The notes below the pieces were generated by a model. It did not search any database, had not been told where the DNA came from, and was given only the letters and a program-made list of their open reading frames with translations. A stretch of DNA of 15,829 bases, from the NCBI GenBank assembly GCA_964492925.1, contig CAZBMF010000052.1, positions 1 to 15,829 on the forward strand, written 5' to 3'. Shown piece after piece: positions 1 through 7,846 of this stretch; position 1 is the first letter of the stretch; every line of letters begins with the position of its first letter. Source of the stretch: VMCP01 sp964492925 (lineage in GTDB: Bacteria; Bacteroidota; Bacteroidia; NS11-12g; UBA955). The translations under genes and the position numbers were made by a program.

Positions 1-1
1 T

Positions 2-1144
2 GAACAAGAGTTTGATAGGGTGCGAGATTTAATCAAAGAATATTGCAACAATTTTGTATTGAATGAGTTGGTACCAGTTTGTGTTCCAATTGGACATAAA
101 CGCAAAACTTTGGGATTTTTAGACAGATATCTCACACTATGGATTTTTATTGCCATGGTTTTGGGTGTTTCCATTGGATATTTTTTCCCAGATTTGGTAC
201 AAGCATTCAACAAACAGCAATCGGGTACAACCAACTTGCCTTTGGCCATTGGATTGATTTTAATGATGTTTCCGCCTCTTGCAAAGGTGAAATATGAAAA
301 TATGGGGAAAGTGTTTCAGAACAAAAAAGTTTTGGGAATTTCGTTGTTGCTCAATTGGGTGATAGGGCCTGTGTTAATGTTCGGTTTGGCAGTATTGTTT
401 TTGAGAGATAAGCCAGATTATATGTACGGCTTGGTTTTAATTGGTTTGGCTCGATGTATAGCAATGGTGGTAGTCTGGAATGAATTAGCCGAAGGGAATA
501 GGGAATATGCTGCGGGTTTGGTTGCTTTGAATAGTATTTTTCAGGTATTGTTCTTCAGCGTATATGCCTATTTATTTATTGGTGTTTTTCCTGGGTATTT
601 CGGTATTAAAACAACTTTAATATCCTTGAGCATGGTAGATGTAGCCAAAACGGTTGGCATATATTTAGGTATCCCATTTTTATTGGGAATTGTTCTCAGA
701 TATTCTTTGATTTCTTTGAGGGATGAAAAATGGTTTCAAGAAAAAATTGTACCAGCAATATCGCCTATTACATTGATTGCATTGTTGTTGACTATCGTGT
801 TGATGTTTAGTTTGAAAGGCGAAACATTGTTGCAAATACCATTGGACACTTTGTTAATAGCCTTGCCTTTGCTCATCTATTTTGTTTTGATGTTTGGTAT
901 TAGTTTTCTGGCGGGAAAATGGCTGGGTGCTGATTACAGTCAGAGCGCTGCAATTTCCTTTACTGCCGCTGGAAACAATTTTGAGCTGGCAATTGCAGTT
1001 GCAATTGGTGTTTGGGGTATTCACAGTGCACAAGCTTTTGTTGGAGTGGTTGGTCCTTTGGTTGAAGTTCCAGCATTGATTGCACTCGTAAATGTTTCTT
1101 TTTGGATAAAAAAGAAGTATTTTGATCGTCAAAAACTATCATAA
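2..1144 (+). CDS. ACR3-family arsenite efflux permease, probably the C-terminal part of an ArsC-ACR3 fusion (5'-partial)
   Basis: This is an inner-membrane exporter that extrudes arsenite. The ACR3 part starts near GFLDRYLTLWIF and has about ten hydrophobic segments. Counting from the GTG at 20, the conserved Cys146 (GLARCIAMV), Glu322 (AAGNNFELAIA) and Glu349 (GPLVEVPALI) are present; the Cys and the first Glu match residues needed for arsenite transport in characterised ACR3 proteins. The frame stays open to the left edge. No in-frame ATG lies before the first membrane segment, only GTG at 20 and TTG at 59, 68 and 110. The preceding residues (EQEFDRVRDLIKEYCNNFV) resemble, from memory, the last helix of Bacteroidota low-molecular-weight-phosphatase-type arsenate reductases. 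I therefore read it as an ArsC domain joined to ACR3 by a linker of about 15 residues. The alternative is an unfused ACR3 with a GTG or TTG start. The ACR3 identity is firm; the fusion is inference. Confidence 0.9.
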   Translation, partial: EQEFDRVRDLIKEYCNNFVLNELVPVCVPIGHKRKTLGFLDRYLTLWIFIAMVLGVSIGYFFPDLVQAFNKQQSGTTNLPLAIGLILMMFPPLAKVKYENMGKVFQNKKVLGISLLLNWVIGPVLMFGLAVLFLRDKPDYMYGLVLIGLARCIAMVVVWNELAEGNREYAAGLVALNSIFQVLFFSVYAYLFIGVFPGYFGIKTTLISLSMVDVAKTVGIYLGIPFLLGIVLRYSLISLRDEKWFQEKIVPAISPITLIALLLTIVLMFSLKGETLLQIPLDTLLIALPLLIYFVLMFGISFLAGKWLGADYSQSAAISFTAAGNNFELAIAVAIGVWGIHSAQAFVGVVGPLVEVPALIALVNVSFWIKKKYFDRQKLS

Positions 1145-1242
1145 GTATCTACTATTTTATCATTTCGACAAAATAAATTGTTCGTTTATCGGACTTCAGA
1201 TTCAATTTAATGTGAATTGTCAATAAATTGCGAAACAATCGT

Positions 1243-3273
1243 ATGAATAAATTATTTCTAGGGCTCTTAGGAGCTTCGTTTTTGACGGCATTTGTATCAA
1301 CCGCTGATTACCGCGCCATCGAATTGAGTTACATGGATACCACTGTTTCTCCGGCAGATGATTTTTATAACTATGTAAATGGTAAATGGATGAAACAAAC
1401 CAATATTCCTAACGATAGAAGTCGTTGGGGATCTTTTGATGAATTAGGAAAACGTGCCGATAGCATGAGTTTGGCAGTTTTAGAAGAAGCCATTAAGAGC
1501 GGAAAATATGCAGCAAATTCAGATCAAGGTAAGGCAGTTATGTTGTATGAATCTGTGATGGATATTGAAAGCAGAAACAAACAAGGAATAGCACCTGTGA
1601 AACCATTTTTGACGGAGATAATGTCCCTCAAAAATTTAAATCATTTAAAGAAATACATAGTGAAATATACCCCAATGGGTGAAAACACAATGTTTGATTT
1701 AGGGGTGGATGCCGATGCTAAAAATAGCAATAAAAATGTTGTAAGCATTGGAATTACTGGCTTGGGATTGCCTGACAGAGATTATTATCTAAAGACTGAT
1801 GAAAAATCGGTTTCAATACAAGAGAAGTACAAAAAGTACATTCAAGATGTATTTGTGAAATTTGGAACTGCAGAAACGGTAGCAAAGACCAACGCAGAAG
1901 CCATTTATCAATTTGAGAAAGCGTTGGCAACTAATATGATGTCTAGAGAAGAACGTCGTGATCCAATTGCTCAATATAACCCAACATCTGTAAAACAATT
2001 GTCTAAAACATTGAATGCTTTTGATTTAAAAGGAATTTTAAAAGCGTTGAAAATTAATCCAGATACCATCATAGTTGGACAACCAAAATTCTTGAAAACG
2101 ATGAATGAGTTGGTGTTGAAAACTGATTTCAATACAGTAAAATCATTCTTCGCATGGTCTACTATGAGAGGTTCAATGAACTTATTGAGTGAAGATTTGG
2201 AAAAATTGTCATTTTCTTTCTATGGACAAACATTGCGCGGGGTACCGGCTCAAAAACCATTGAAAGAGAGAGCATTGGGTGTTGTGAATGGCATTGCTGG
2301 AGAAGCATTGGGTAAATTGTATGTAGAAAAGTATTTCCCGAATGAGGCCAAAGTGGTGGCCAAACAAATGGTTGATGATATCATCGAGGCGTACCGCGGT
2401 AGAATCAAGAATTTGGATTGGATGAGTGCAACTACAAAAGCTAAGGCTTTGAAGAAATTGGATAAATTGATGATTAAAATTGGTTTCCCAGACCAATGGA
2501 AAGATTATTCAAAATTGGAAATCAAGAATTATAAAAATGGTGGCAGTTATTATCAAAACATGATTAATGCTTCTAAATTTATGATTGCTAAAAATATGGA
2601 GCGTTTTGGTAAGCCTGTAGATAAAACCGAATGGTACATGTCTCCACAAACAGTAAATGCCTATTACAATCCTTCATTCAATGAAATCGTTTTCCCTGCG
2701 GCTATTTTACAGCCTCCATTCTTTGATTTCAGAAACGATCCAGCTGTGAATTACGGTGGAATTGGTGCGGTTATTGGCCATGAAATTTCACATGGGTTTG
2801 ATGATCAAGGAGCACAATTTGATGAAAATGGTAATTTGGTAAACTGGTGGACAGAGGAAGATGCGGCTGCTTTCAAAGCGAGAGGCGAGAAGCTGATTGC
2901 TCAATTTAGCTCATTTGAAGCCTTGCCAGGCAAATTTGTAAATGGTGCATTTACACAAGGTGAAAACATTGGAGATTTGGGTGGTATTGCTTCATCGTAT
3001 GATGGTTTACAATTGCACCTTAAAAATAAAAAAGTTGGTTTGATTGACGGGTACACACAAGAACAACGTTATTTCTTGAGTTGGGCTACCATTTGGAGGT
3101 CTAAAATTCGCGATGCGGAATTGGCAATGCGTTTGATGACCGATCCACATTCTCCTGGTTATTTTAGAGCCATTGGTCCTTTGCAAAATCACGAAGGATT
3201 TTACAAAGCATTTAACGTAAAGCCAGGCAACAAAATGTATAGAGCTGAGGCTGACCGAGTGAAAATCTGGTAA
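1243..3273 (+). CDS. pepO: Exported M13-family (neprilysin/PepO-like) zinc metallopeptidase
   Basis: This is a zinc endopeptidase expected to cut oligopeptides outside the cytoplasm. The predicted protein has 676 residues, normal for bacterial M13 enzymes. An N-terminal signal-like stretch (MNKLFLGLLGASFLTAFVS) has no lipobox cysteine. The amino-terminal M13 domain starts at about residue 32 (SPADDFYNYVNGKWM). The substrate-binding NAYYNP motif precedes the zinc site HEISH (His513, Glu514, His517). The third ligand is Glu574 in GENIGDLGG, with Asp578 behind it. The C-terminus, RVKIW, is a variant of the family's usual C/R-x-V/I-W ending. I chose the ATG at 1243; the frame also allows a TTG at 1228, which would only put five polar residues ahead of the signal peptide. 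The gene sits 98 bp after the ACR3 gene, and no convincing promoter or terminator is visible between them. An intrinsic terminator begins 23 bp after the stop. Natural substrates cannot be read from the sequence. Confidence 0.95.
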   Translation: MNKLFLGLLGASFLTAFVSTADYRAIELSYMDTTVSPADDFYNYVNGKWMKQTNIPNDRSRWGSFDELGKRADSMSLAVLEEAIKSGKYAANSDQGKAVMLYESVMDIESRNKQGIAPVKPFLTEIMSLKNLNHLKKYIVKYTPMGENTMFDLGVDADAKNSNKNVVSIGITGLGLPDRDYYLKTDEKSVSIQEKYKKYIQDVFVKFGTAETVAKTNAEAIYQFEKALATNMMSREERRDPIAQYNPTSVKQLSKTLNAFDLKGILKALKINPDTIIVGQPKFLKTMNELVLKTDFNTVKSFFAWSTMRGSMNLLSEDLEKLSFSFYGQTLRGVPAQKPLKERALGVVNGIAGEALGKLYVEKYFPNEAKVVAKQMVDDIIEAYRGRIKNLDWMSATTKAKALKKLDKLMIKIGFPDQWKDYSKLEIKNYKNGGSYYQNMINASKFMIAKNMERFGKPVDKTEWYMSPQTVNAYYNPSFNEIVFPAAILQPPFFDFRNDPAVNYGGIGAVIGHEISHGFDDQGAQFDENGNLVNWWTEEDAAAFKARGEKLIAQFSSFEALPGKFVNGAFTQGENIGDLGGIASSYDGLQLHLKNKKVGLIDGYTQEQRYFLSWATIWRSKIRDAELAMRLMTDPHSPGYFRAIGPLQNHEGFYKAFNVKPGNKMYRAEADRVKIW

Positions 3274-3296
3274 GCTTGCAACGGAATTAATCCTTT

Positions 3297-3347
3297 AAAC
3301 GTCTAACCAATGATGAGCAACTTCAAAATGGTTAGACGTTTTTTTTT
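3297..3347 (+). terminator. Strong intrinsic terminator after the M13 peptidase gene, overlapping the next gene's start
   Basis: A perfect 13-bp inverted repeat is present: AAACGTCTAACCA at 3297-3309 and TGGTTAGACGTTT at 3329-3341. They enclose a 19-nt loop and are followed by six more T residues (nine T in a row from 3339 to 3347). Position and shape fit a Rho-independent terminator for the peptidase gene. Unusually, the loop holds the ATG codons at 3310 and 3313, the ATG at 3328 runs into the 3' arm, and the T-run encodes the phenylalanines of the next protein's signal peptide. The structure could therefore also act as a translation-sensitive attenuator. Confidence 0.85.
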
Positions 3348-5160
3348 ACTTTGTATTTTCCTTTTAGGAACAGGTGTTGAGCTTTCGGCTCAATTCAATA
3401 AACCCAATGCTTCGGCCTACAATCCGTTTGATGATCGCTATTACATCACCAATCACAATGGCCAATCTGTGGTAAAAATGGATCGTTTTGGAAATAAATC
3501 CTATTTCATTCAAAATTTAATTGCACCCAATAACATCATTTTTGATGTTTTTCCTTTTGGTCCTGCTTTCATTGTTTTAGACTCGAATAAAGCCAGGGTT
3601 TTTGATACATCGGGTAGTATGTTGGCTGATATTTCGGTGCCTAATGCAGTGAATTTGAGGGATTTGGTCTATGATAGCGCTGCAAAATGCATTTATACTA
3701 CTGATGTAGATAAAGGGTTTGTGTATAAAACAACTTTCGGAGCGGCACCTAATTTTACCCCCTATATTTCATTGTGGGTTTCTGGAATTGCCAGACCCTC
3801 GAATTTGTTGCTACAAAAATCTCAGAATCGATTGTTATTGGTTCAAGATACCCTGAATTCGGATTTATTGTCGATTGATTTAACAAGTAAAGCAGTGAGT
3901 GTATTGAGAAATACAGGTTTGAGTAATTTGTCTGGATTGGCGCAAGATGCCGAGGGAAACTACTATATCAGTTCGCAATTTGAAAAGAACATATATCAAT
4001 GGAATAAATATTTAACTGGGTATCCAAAAAGGATTGTAGGTGAACCTAAACCTGGGGATATAACCGTGAATTCTGCAAAAGATGAATGGGTTTATTGTTG
4101 CATTTTATGCGGATCTGTATATGTTGCAAAATTGCACACCTTTGGTCCAGCTATTGAATTGATGGGATGCCCTGGAGATTCAGTGGACGTCTACAAAAAT
4201 ACGTTGATTAAATGCTTGGGGACGTTCAATGCGGGCAATGAATTCATCCTAGAAATTAGCTCACCTTGGGGGAATTTTGATTCAGCGATGACAATTTTAT
4301 CGGTGGTAGATACCTTGCAACCGATCTACCAACGCATACAAATTCCTGATAATTTGGTAGGAAGTAAAAAATACCGTTATCGTTACAGAACCACAAATCC
4401 GGCGGTGAATGGTATGTTTGAATTGGTGTATGTAAGTGAAAAACCGAAAGAACAATTTGTTACGGATTCAATTCCATTTTGTGGGTATGGTGATGAATTT
4501 TTGGTACCAAAAGACACCCAGTTTGTTTACCAATATTGGAGCAATAAAGATGGATTTGCAGATTCATCGAAAATGATTTACCCATTTTCGAAAAAAAGAG
4601 AAGTGGTTTATCTAAAAACCAAAAATGGTGATGGCTGTATTTCTGAAGACACTGTGATTGCCTATCCAATTATTTCTGAAAAGGTAAAATTGGCGTTAAA
4701 ATCAGATTCTATTTTATACGCATCCAATATCCCTCAAAATGCAAGATACTTTGTTTGGAGATGTAACGATACGCTTTTGATGGATACAACCAAAGAAATT
4801 GTGGTTAAAAAAACAGGATTTTATACTTTGAGTTTTGTTTTAAAAGCCACAAATGATTGCGATTATTTTACAGATTCACTGTATGTTCAATATGTTCCGA
4901 AAGAGAAATCAACTGTTGAAAATTTAAATGCTTTTAATGTGAACATATTTCCAGTTCCATTAGAATCTACCTTGAATTTCACTTCAAATAAATTGATCAA
5001 AGAACTACATATTTATAATGCTATTGGTAAAGAAATTCGGCGTATAAATATCAATCAATATGGATCATTTATTGATTGCAGTAAATTCGAAAATGGGGTA
5101 TATGTATTTTATTTTCAATGTGCTGATGGAGATGGCTTTTTAACCAAATTGGTGAAATAA
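3310..5160 (+). CDS. Secreted beta-propeller-like protein with T9SS type A C-terminal sorting domain
   Basis: This is a predicted cargo of the Bacteroidota type IX secretion system, released or anchored at the cell surface. It has 616 residues counting from the ATG at 3310. A signal peptide (MVRRFFLLCIFLLGTGVELSAQ) begins at residue 7. Residues of about 35-280 form short repeating beta-strand units of NHL/SMP-30 propeller character. About 285-530 looks like one or more Ig-like beta domains. About 541-616 is the sorting domain (NVNIFPVPLESTLNF, then NAIGKEI, ending in LTKLVK). Cysteines cluster at 263, 264 and 267 (YCCILCG). An in-frame TAA at 3304 restricts the start to the ATGs at 3310, 3313 or 3328, all inside the preceding terminator hairpin. 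No catalytic motif is recognisable, so a binding or adhesive role is only a guess. The sorting domain is the secure part of the call. Confidence 0.85.
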   Translation: MMSNFKMVRRFFLLCIFLLGTGVELSAQFNKPNASAYNPFDDRYYITNHNGQSVVKMDRFGNKSYFIQNLIAPNNIIFDVFPFGPAFIVLDSNKARVFDTSGSMLADISVPNAVNLRDLVYDSAAKCIYTTDVDKGFVYKTTFGAAPNFTPYISLWVSGIARPSNLLLQKSQNRLLLVQDTLNSDLLSIDLTSKAVSVLRNTGLSNLSGLAQDAEGNYYISSQFEKNIYQWNKYLTGYPKRIVGEPKPGDITVNSAKDEWVYCCILCGSVYVAKLHTFGPAIELMGCPGDSVDVYKNTLIKCLGTFNAGNEFILEISSPWGNFDSAMTILSVVDTLQPIYQRIQIPDNLVGSKKYRYRYRTTNPAVNGMFELVYVSEKPKEQFVTDSIPFCGYGDEFLVPKDTQFVYQYWSNKDGFADSSKMIYPFSKKREVVYLKTKNGDGCISEDTVIAYPIISEKVKLALKSDSILYASNIPQNARYFVWRCNDTLLMDTTKEIVVKKTGFYTLSFVLKATNDCDYFTDSLYVQYVPKEKSTVENLNAFNVNIFPVPLESTLNFTSNKLIKELHIYNAIGKEIRRININQYGSFIDCSKFENGVYVFYFQCADGDGFLTKLVK

Positions 5161-5184
5161 ATTGATTGATTTTCAATTTATTTC
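5154..5184. terminator. AT-rich 12-bp hairpin at the end of the T9SS cargo gene
   Basis: GAAATAAATTGA (5154-5165) and TCAATTTATTTC (5173-5184) form a perfect 12-bp inverted repeat with a 7-nt loop. It spans the TAA stop at 5158-5160. The stem holds only two G-C pairs near its ends and is followed by CTTTAGTTTG rather than a clean T-run, so it would be a weak terminator at best. It overlaps the -33 region of the next gene's likely promoter, so it might instead be a protein-binding site. Confidence 0.4.
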
Positions 5185-5194
5185 CTTTAGTTTG
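5166..5194 (+). promoter_or_regulatory. Predicted Bacteroidota-type promoter for the DUF4153 gene
   Basis: TTG at 5166-5168 is followed after 19 nt by TAGTTTG at 5188-5194. This fits the Bacteroidota pattern of a TTG-type -33 box and a TAnnTTTG -7 box, except that one base is missing between TA and TTTG. The ATG begins 5 nt after the final G, so transcription starting 5-8 nt downstream would give an essentially leaderless mRNA. Confidence 0.45.
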
Positions 5195-5199
5195 TACAT

Positions 5200-7038
5200 A
5201 TGAAAGCCAAATTCTCATTTTCTGATTTGTTTAAAGATTCTTGGGTTGCATTGAATCGATTTCCTATTGTTATCCTGTTGTCAGTCATTGGTGCAGTATT
5301 GGCAATTGTATTGGGACCTGATAGCAATTGGGGGCCAAATATAACGTCATTAATAACCACATTGGGATTGGGTATTTCATTGTTTTTTGCATTGTCTTTA
5401 TTTGCGGAAATCAATCAGTTGAATTGGAAAAAACGCTTGGCAATTTTACTCTTGGGAATTGGCATTTTGGCGTTTGTTTATTTTGATTTGAATTCAGAAA
5501 AATCATATTACAGATTTGAACAAAATGTTGTATTCATTGGTATCCGTTATGGTATTTTGTTTCATTTAATGGTTGCCTTTTTACCGCTATGGGGGAAAAG
5601 TAACAATTTGGGATTTTGGCATTATAATCGGACATTGTTGACCCGGATCATTCTCACGGGAATCTTTATTTCTGTTTCATATTTAGGACTAGCTGCTGCT
5701 ATATCTGCTGTTAATATTTTGTTCGCATTAAGTGTTTCTTCAAAAGTTTTTTACTATTTGTGGGTGATATTGTTTGGCCCAATCAGTGTGATTTTCTTTT
5801 GCGCTGGAATTCCGAAGAATTTCGAAGAATTAGATTTCAATGAAGCATTTTTAAACATATTAAAGGTTTTTGTTCAGTTTGTATTGATCCCCTTGATACT
5901 CATTTATCTCGGCATTATGTATGTTTATTTTGGGAAAATAATCATTCAATGGACATTGCCCAAAGGTTTTTTAACCATGTTTATCAATGCAATGTGGGCG
6001 GTAGGGATTTTGGCATATTTACTCATTCATCCATTTCAAACTGTTTCAAACAATCGTTTTATTCAGTTTTATTGTAAATTTTTCTTTAAATTTTTGATTC
6101 CAGTTGTCATAATGCAATTTGTTGGGATATTTACCAGAATTGGTCAATATGGAATTACAGAAGACCGTTACATGGTGTTGATTACTGCAATATGGATTTC
6201 TGTATTGATTCTCTATTTTGAAGTTTTCAAAAAGAGTAAAATTTCAGCAATTCCATTTTCAATGTTTTTATTTGTGGTTATGAGTGTTTGGGGGCCATTG
6301 AGTGCAAAAAAAGTCACAATTTGGAGTCAGAAAAATCAAATTCAGCAGTTAATTAAAGAATTGAAAATGGTTGATGGTGAAAAGATTGTGGCCTATGGGA
6401 AATCTAAAAATAATTCATTAAACATCACCAAATCGGAAGAGTTATATGAAAAAATCAGATTTCTTGTAGACAACTATGGAATCACCGGTTTGGAACCAAA
6501 GTTGAATATTATAACATTGGAACAAGCTGCTACTAAATTAGAAAATAAAAAGTTAGACCGCTGGGATATGCGCTATCAAGTTCAGAACATCCAAAGGGAT
6601 TCTTTAAATTCTTTGATGCAGCGATTGAATCTTTCCTCTGGTTTGGGTGCTCCTGAAATGTCGACGTATAATCAAGACATTACAGCGGATTCGGTTGCAT
6701 CAACAACACGTATCTTTTTGGTTAACAAAATGGAATCAATGAAAATTCCAAAGGGGGTAACCACGCTTACAAAAATATCTTTTAATGGCTATGCTGAGAA
6801 GTCCGGTCAATATTCTGTCAAAGTTATAGATAAATATAAATTTCAGATCGTTAAATCCGGCATTACCTATACGTTTAATATGTTCTCTGTTATGAATAAA
6901 GAACTTGGAGATGAGTTAACCAACTATATTTTCGAATCAGAGGAAGGAAAAGGAAGGTATAAATTCATTGCAGATGAAATTGAATTCGATTCTCAATTGA
7001 GAGAATTAAAATTAGTTAGTGGAATTTTGTGTGAGTAG
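5200..7038 (+). CDS. DUF4153-family polytopic inner-membrane protein
   Basis: The protein has 612 residues. The first two thirds contain about eleven hydrophobic membrane segments, at roughly 21-39, 47-69, 79-96, 109-131, 147-175, 183-203, 221-247, 258-278, 292-312, 322-342 and 348-366. A soluble region rich in charged residues and short strand patterns follows (about 370-612). The opening (FSFSDLFKDSWVALNRFPIVILLS) and the overall layout match Bacteroidota DUF4153 proteins as I remember them. The family has no established biochemical function, and no catalytic motif is evident in the C-terminal region. The ATG at 5200 lies just after a predicted promoter. The gene converges on mazG, with only 3 bp between the two stop codons and no room for a dedicated terminator. 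Confidence 0.8.
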   Translation: MKAKFSFSDLFKDSWVALNRFPIVILLSVIGAVLAIVLGPDSNWGPNITSLITTLGLGISLFFALSLFAEINQLNWKKRLAILLLGIGILAFVYFDLNSEKSYYRFEQNVVFIGIRYGILFHLMVAFLPLWGKSNNLGFWHYNRTLLTRIILTGIFISVSYLGLAAAISAVNILFALSVSSKVFYYLWVILFGPISVIFFCAGIPKNFEELDFNEAFLNILKVFVQFVLIPLILIYLGIMYVYFGKIIIQWTLPKGFLTMFINAMWAVGILAYLLIHPFQTVSNNRFIQFYCKFFFKFLIPVVIMQFVGIFTRIGQYGITEDRYMVLITAIWISVLILYFEVFKKSKISAIPFSMFLFVVMSVWGPLSAKKVTIWSQKNQIQQLIKELKMVDGEKIVAYGKSKNNSLNITKSEELYEKIRFLVDNYGITGLEPKLNIITLEQAATKLENKKLDRWDMRYQVQNIQRDSLNSLMQRLNLSSGLGAPEMSTYNQDITADSVASTTRIFLVNKMESMKIPKGVTTLTKISFNGYAEKSGQYSVKVIDKYKFQIVKSGITYTFNMFSVMNKELGDELTNYIFESEEGKGRYKFIADEIEFDSQLRELKLVSGILCE

Positions 7039-7041
7039 GGA

Positions 7042-7809
7042 TTAGCCTTTGGCTTTCACCCACAATGATTCCATTTCATCGAGGGTCATTTCTTTGAGAC
7101 CTCGGCCCATTTTTTCTGCCTCGTTTTCCATAAATTGAAAACGGTCTTTGAATTTTTTATTGGTGCGTTCAAGTGCATCATCGGGGTTAATACCGCTCAA
7201 TCTTGCATAATTAACCAGTGCAAACAAATAATCGCCAAATTCGGCTTCTTTGTCTTCTTTGGTGGTTGCTTCTTGATATTCTTGCCATTCCTCGGTTACT
7301 TTTTCGTACGCTTTTTCCGCTTCATCCCAGTCGAATCCAACTTGAGACGCTTTTTCCTGCATTCTGTAGGCCTTTACCAATCCATTCAAACCTTTTGGAA
7401 CACCATCTAAGATGCCATTTTTCTTTTCACCTTTTTCTTGAAGTTTGATTTGTTCCCAGTTTTGAAGTACTTCTTCGGCGCCTTCAACTTTCACTTCGCC
7501 GTAGATATGTGGATGACGTCTGATTAATTTTTCAATCAACGACTTACAAACCTCACCAACGTCAAATTGACCTTTTTCACTGCCAATTTTACTGTAAAAT
7601 ACAATGTGCAATAAAATATCACCGAGTTCTTTCTTGATTTCTTCAGGGTTATTTTCGATGATGGCTTCCGATAATTCATACGTTTCTTCAATGGTTAAGG
7701 TACGAATGGTTTCCATGGTTTGTTTGCGATCCCAAGGGCATTTTTCCCTTAAATCGTCCATTACATCGAGGAGTTTTGAAAATTGTTCAAGAATTTCAGC
7801 ACGGTTCAT
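7042..7809 (-). CDS. mazG: MazG nucleoside triphosphate pyrophosphohydrolase
   Basis: This cytoplasmic enzyme hydrolyses NTPs or dNTPs to the monophosphate and pyrophosphate, limiting aberrant nucleotides. Its 255 residues carry the usual two tandem MazG domains. The N-terminal domain has CPWDRKQT (24-31), the metal-binding EETYE (41-45) and ELGD (61-64). The C-terminal domain has EEWQE (173-177) and EFGDYLFALVNYAR (from 190). FKDRFQFME near 220-228 is the common C-terminal element. It is the last gene of the long minus-strand run, 29 bp downstream of aroC. That is the widest gap in the run and holds two -7-like elements and a 22-bp palindrome, so mazG may have some expression of its own. The ATG at 7809 gives the expected N-terminus. 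Confidence 0.95.
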   Translation of the reverse strand: MNRAEILEQFSKLLDVMDDLREKCPWDRKQTMETIRTLTIEETYELSEAIIENNPEEIKKELGDILLHIVFYSKIGSEKGQFDVGEVCKSLIEKLIRRHPHIYGEVKVEGAEEVLQNWEQIKLQEKGEKKNGILDGVPKGLNGLVKAYRMQEKASQVGFDWDEAEKAYEKVTEEWQEYQEATTKEDKEAEFGDYLFALVNYARLSGINPDDALERTNKKFKDRFQFMENEAEKMGRGLKEMTLDEMESLWVKAKG

Positions 7810-7813
7810 GCTG

Positions 7814-7831
7814 CAAAAATAGGCAAATGTA
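7814..7831 (-). promoter_or_regulatory. Two overlapping-range -7-like elements upstream of mazG
   Basis: Read on the minus strand, TACATTTG (7831 to 7824) and TATTTTTG (7821 to 7814) both match TAnnTTTG exactly. The second ends 4 nt before the mazG ATG and the first 14 nt before it. No good TTG box is found at the expected distance upstream of either. An internal mazG promoter is plausible but unproven, since such AT-rich octamers also occur by chance. Confidence 0.35.
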
Positions 7832-7846
7832 AACGAGTTTACATTT
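7825..7846. repeat. 22-bp palindrome between aroC and mazG (candidate operator)
   Basis: AAATGTAAAC (7825-7834) and GTTTACATTT (7837-7846) are exact reverse complements separated by GA. The dyad covers the aroC stop codon (7839-7841) and contains the TACATTTG promoter-like octamer of mazG. No T-run follows on either strand, so it does not look like a terminator. The length and near-zero spacer resemble the binding site of a dimeric regulator, but no regulator can be named. Confidence 0.5.

Noticed and set aside
1228..1242. TTG start for the M13 peptidase five codons upstream of the ATG
   Set aside because: The ATG at 1243 begins directly with a good signal peptide, so the TTG extension adds nothing.
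1145..1242. Promoter or terminator between the ACR3 and M13 peptidase genes
   Set aside because: Only weak matches were found (TAAATTG at 1224-1230, and a 5-bp CAATT/AATTG repeat), so neither could be supported.
7044..7058. Small AGCC-TTT-GGCT hairpin at the convergent gene ends as a bidirectional terminator
   Set aside because: The stem is only 4 bp, lies within the mazG coding end and has no proper T-run on either side; it is likely chance.
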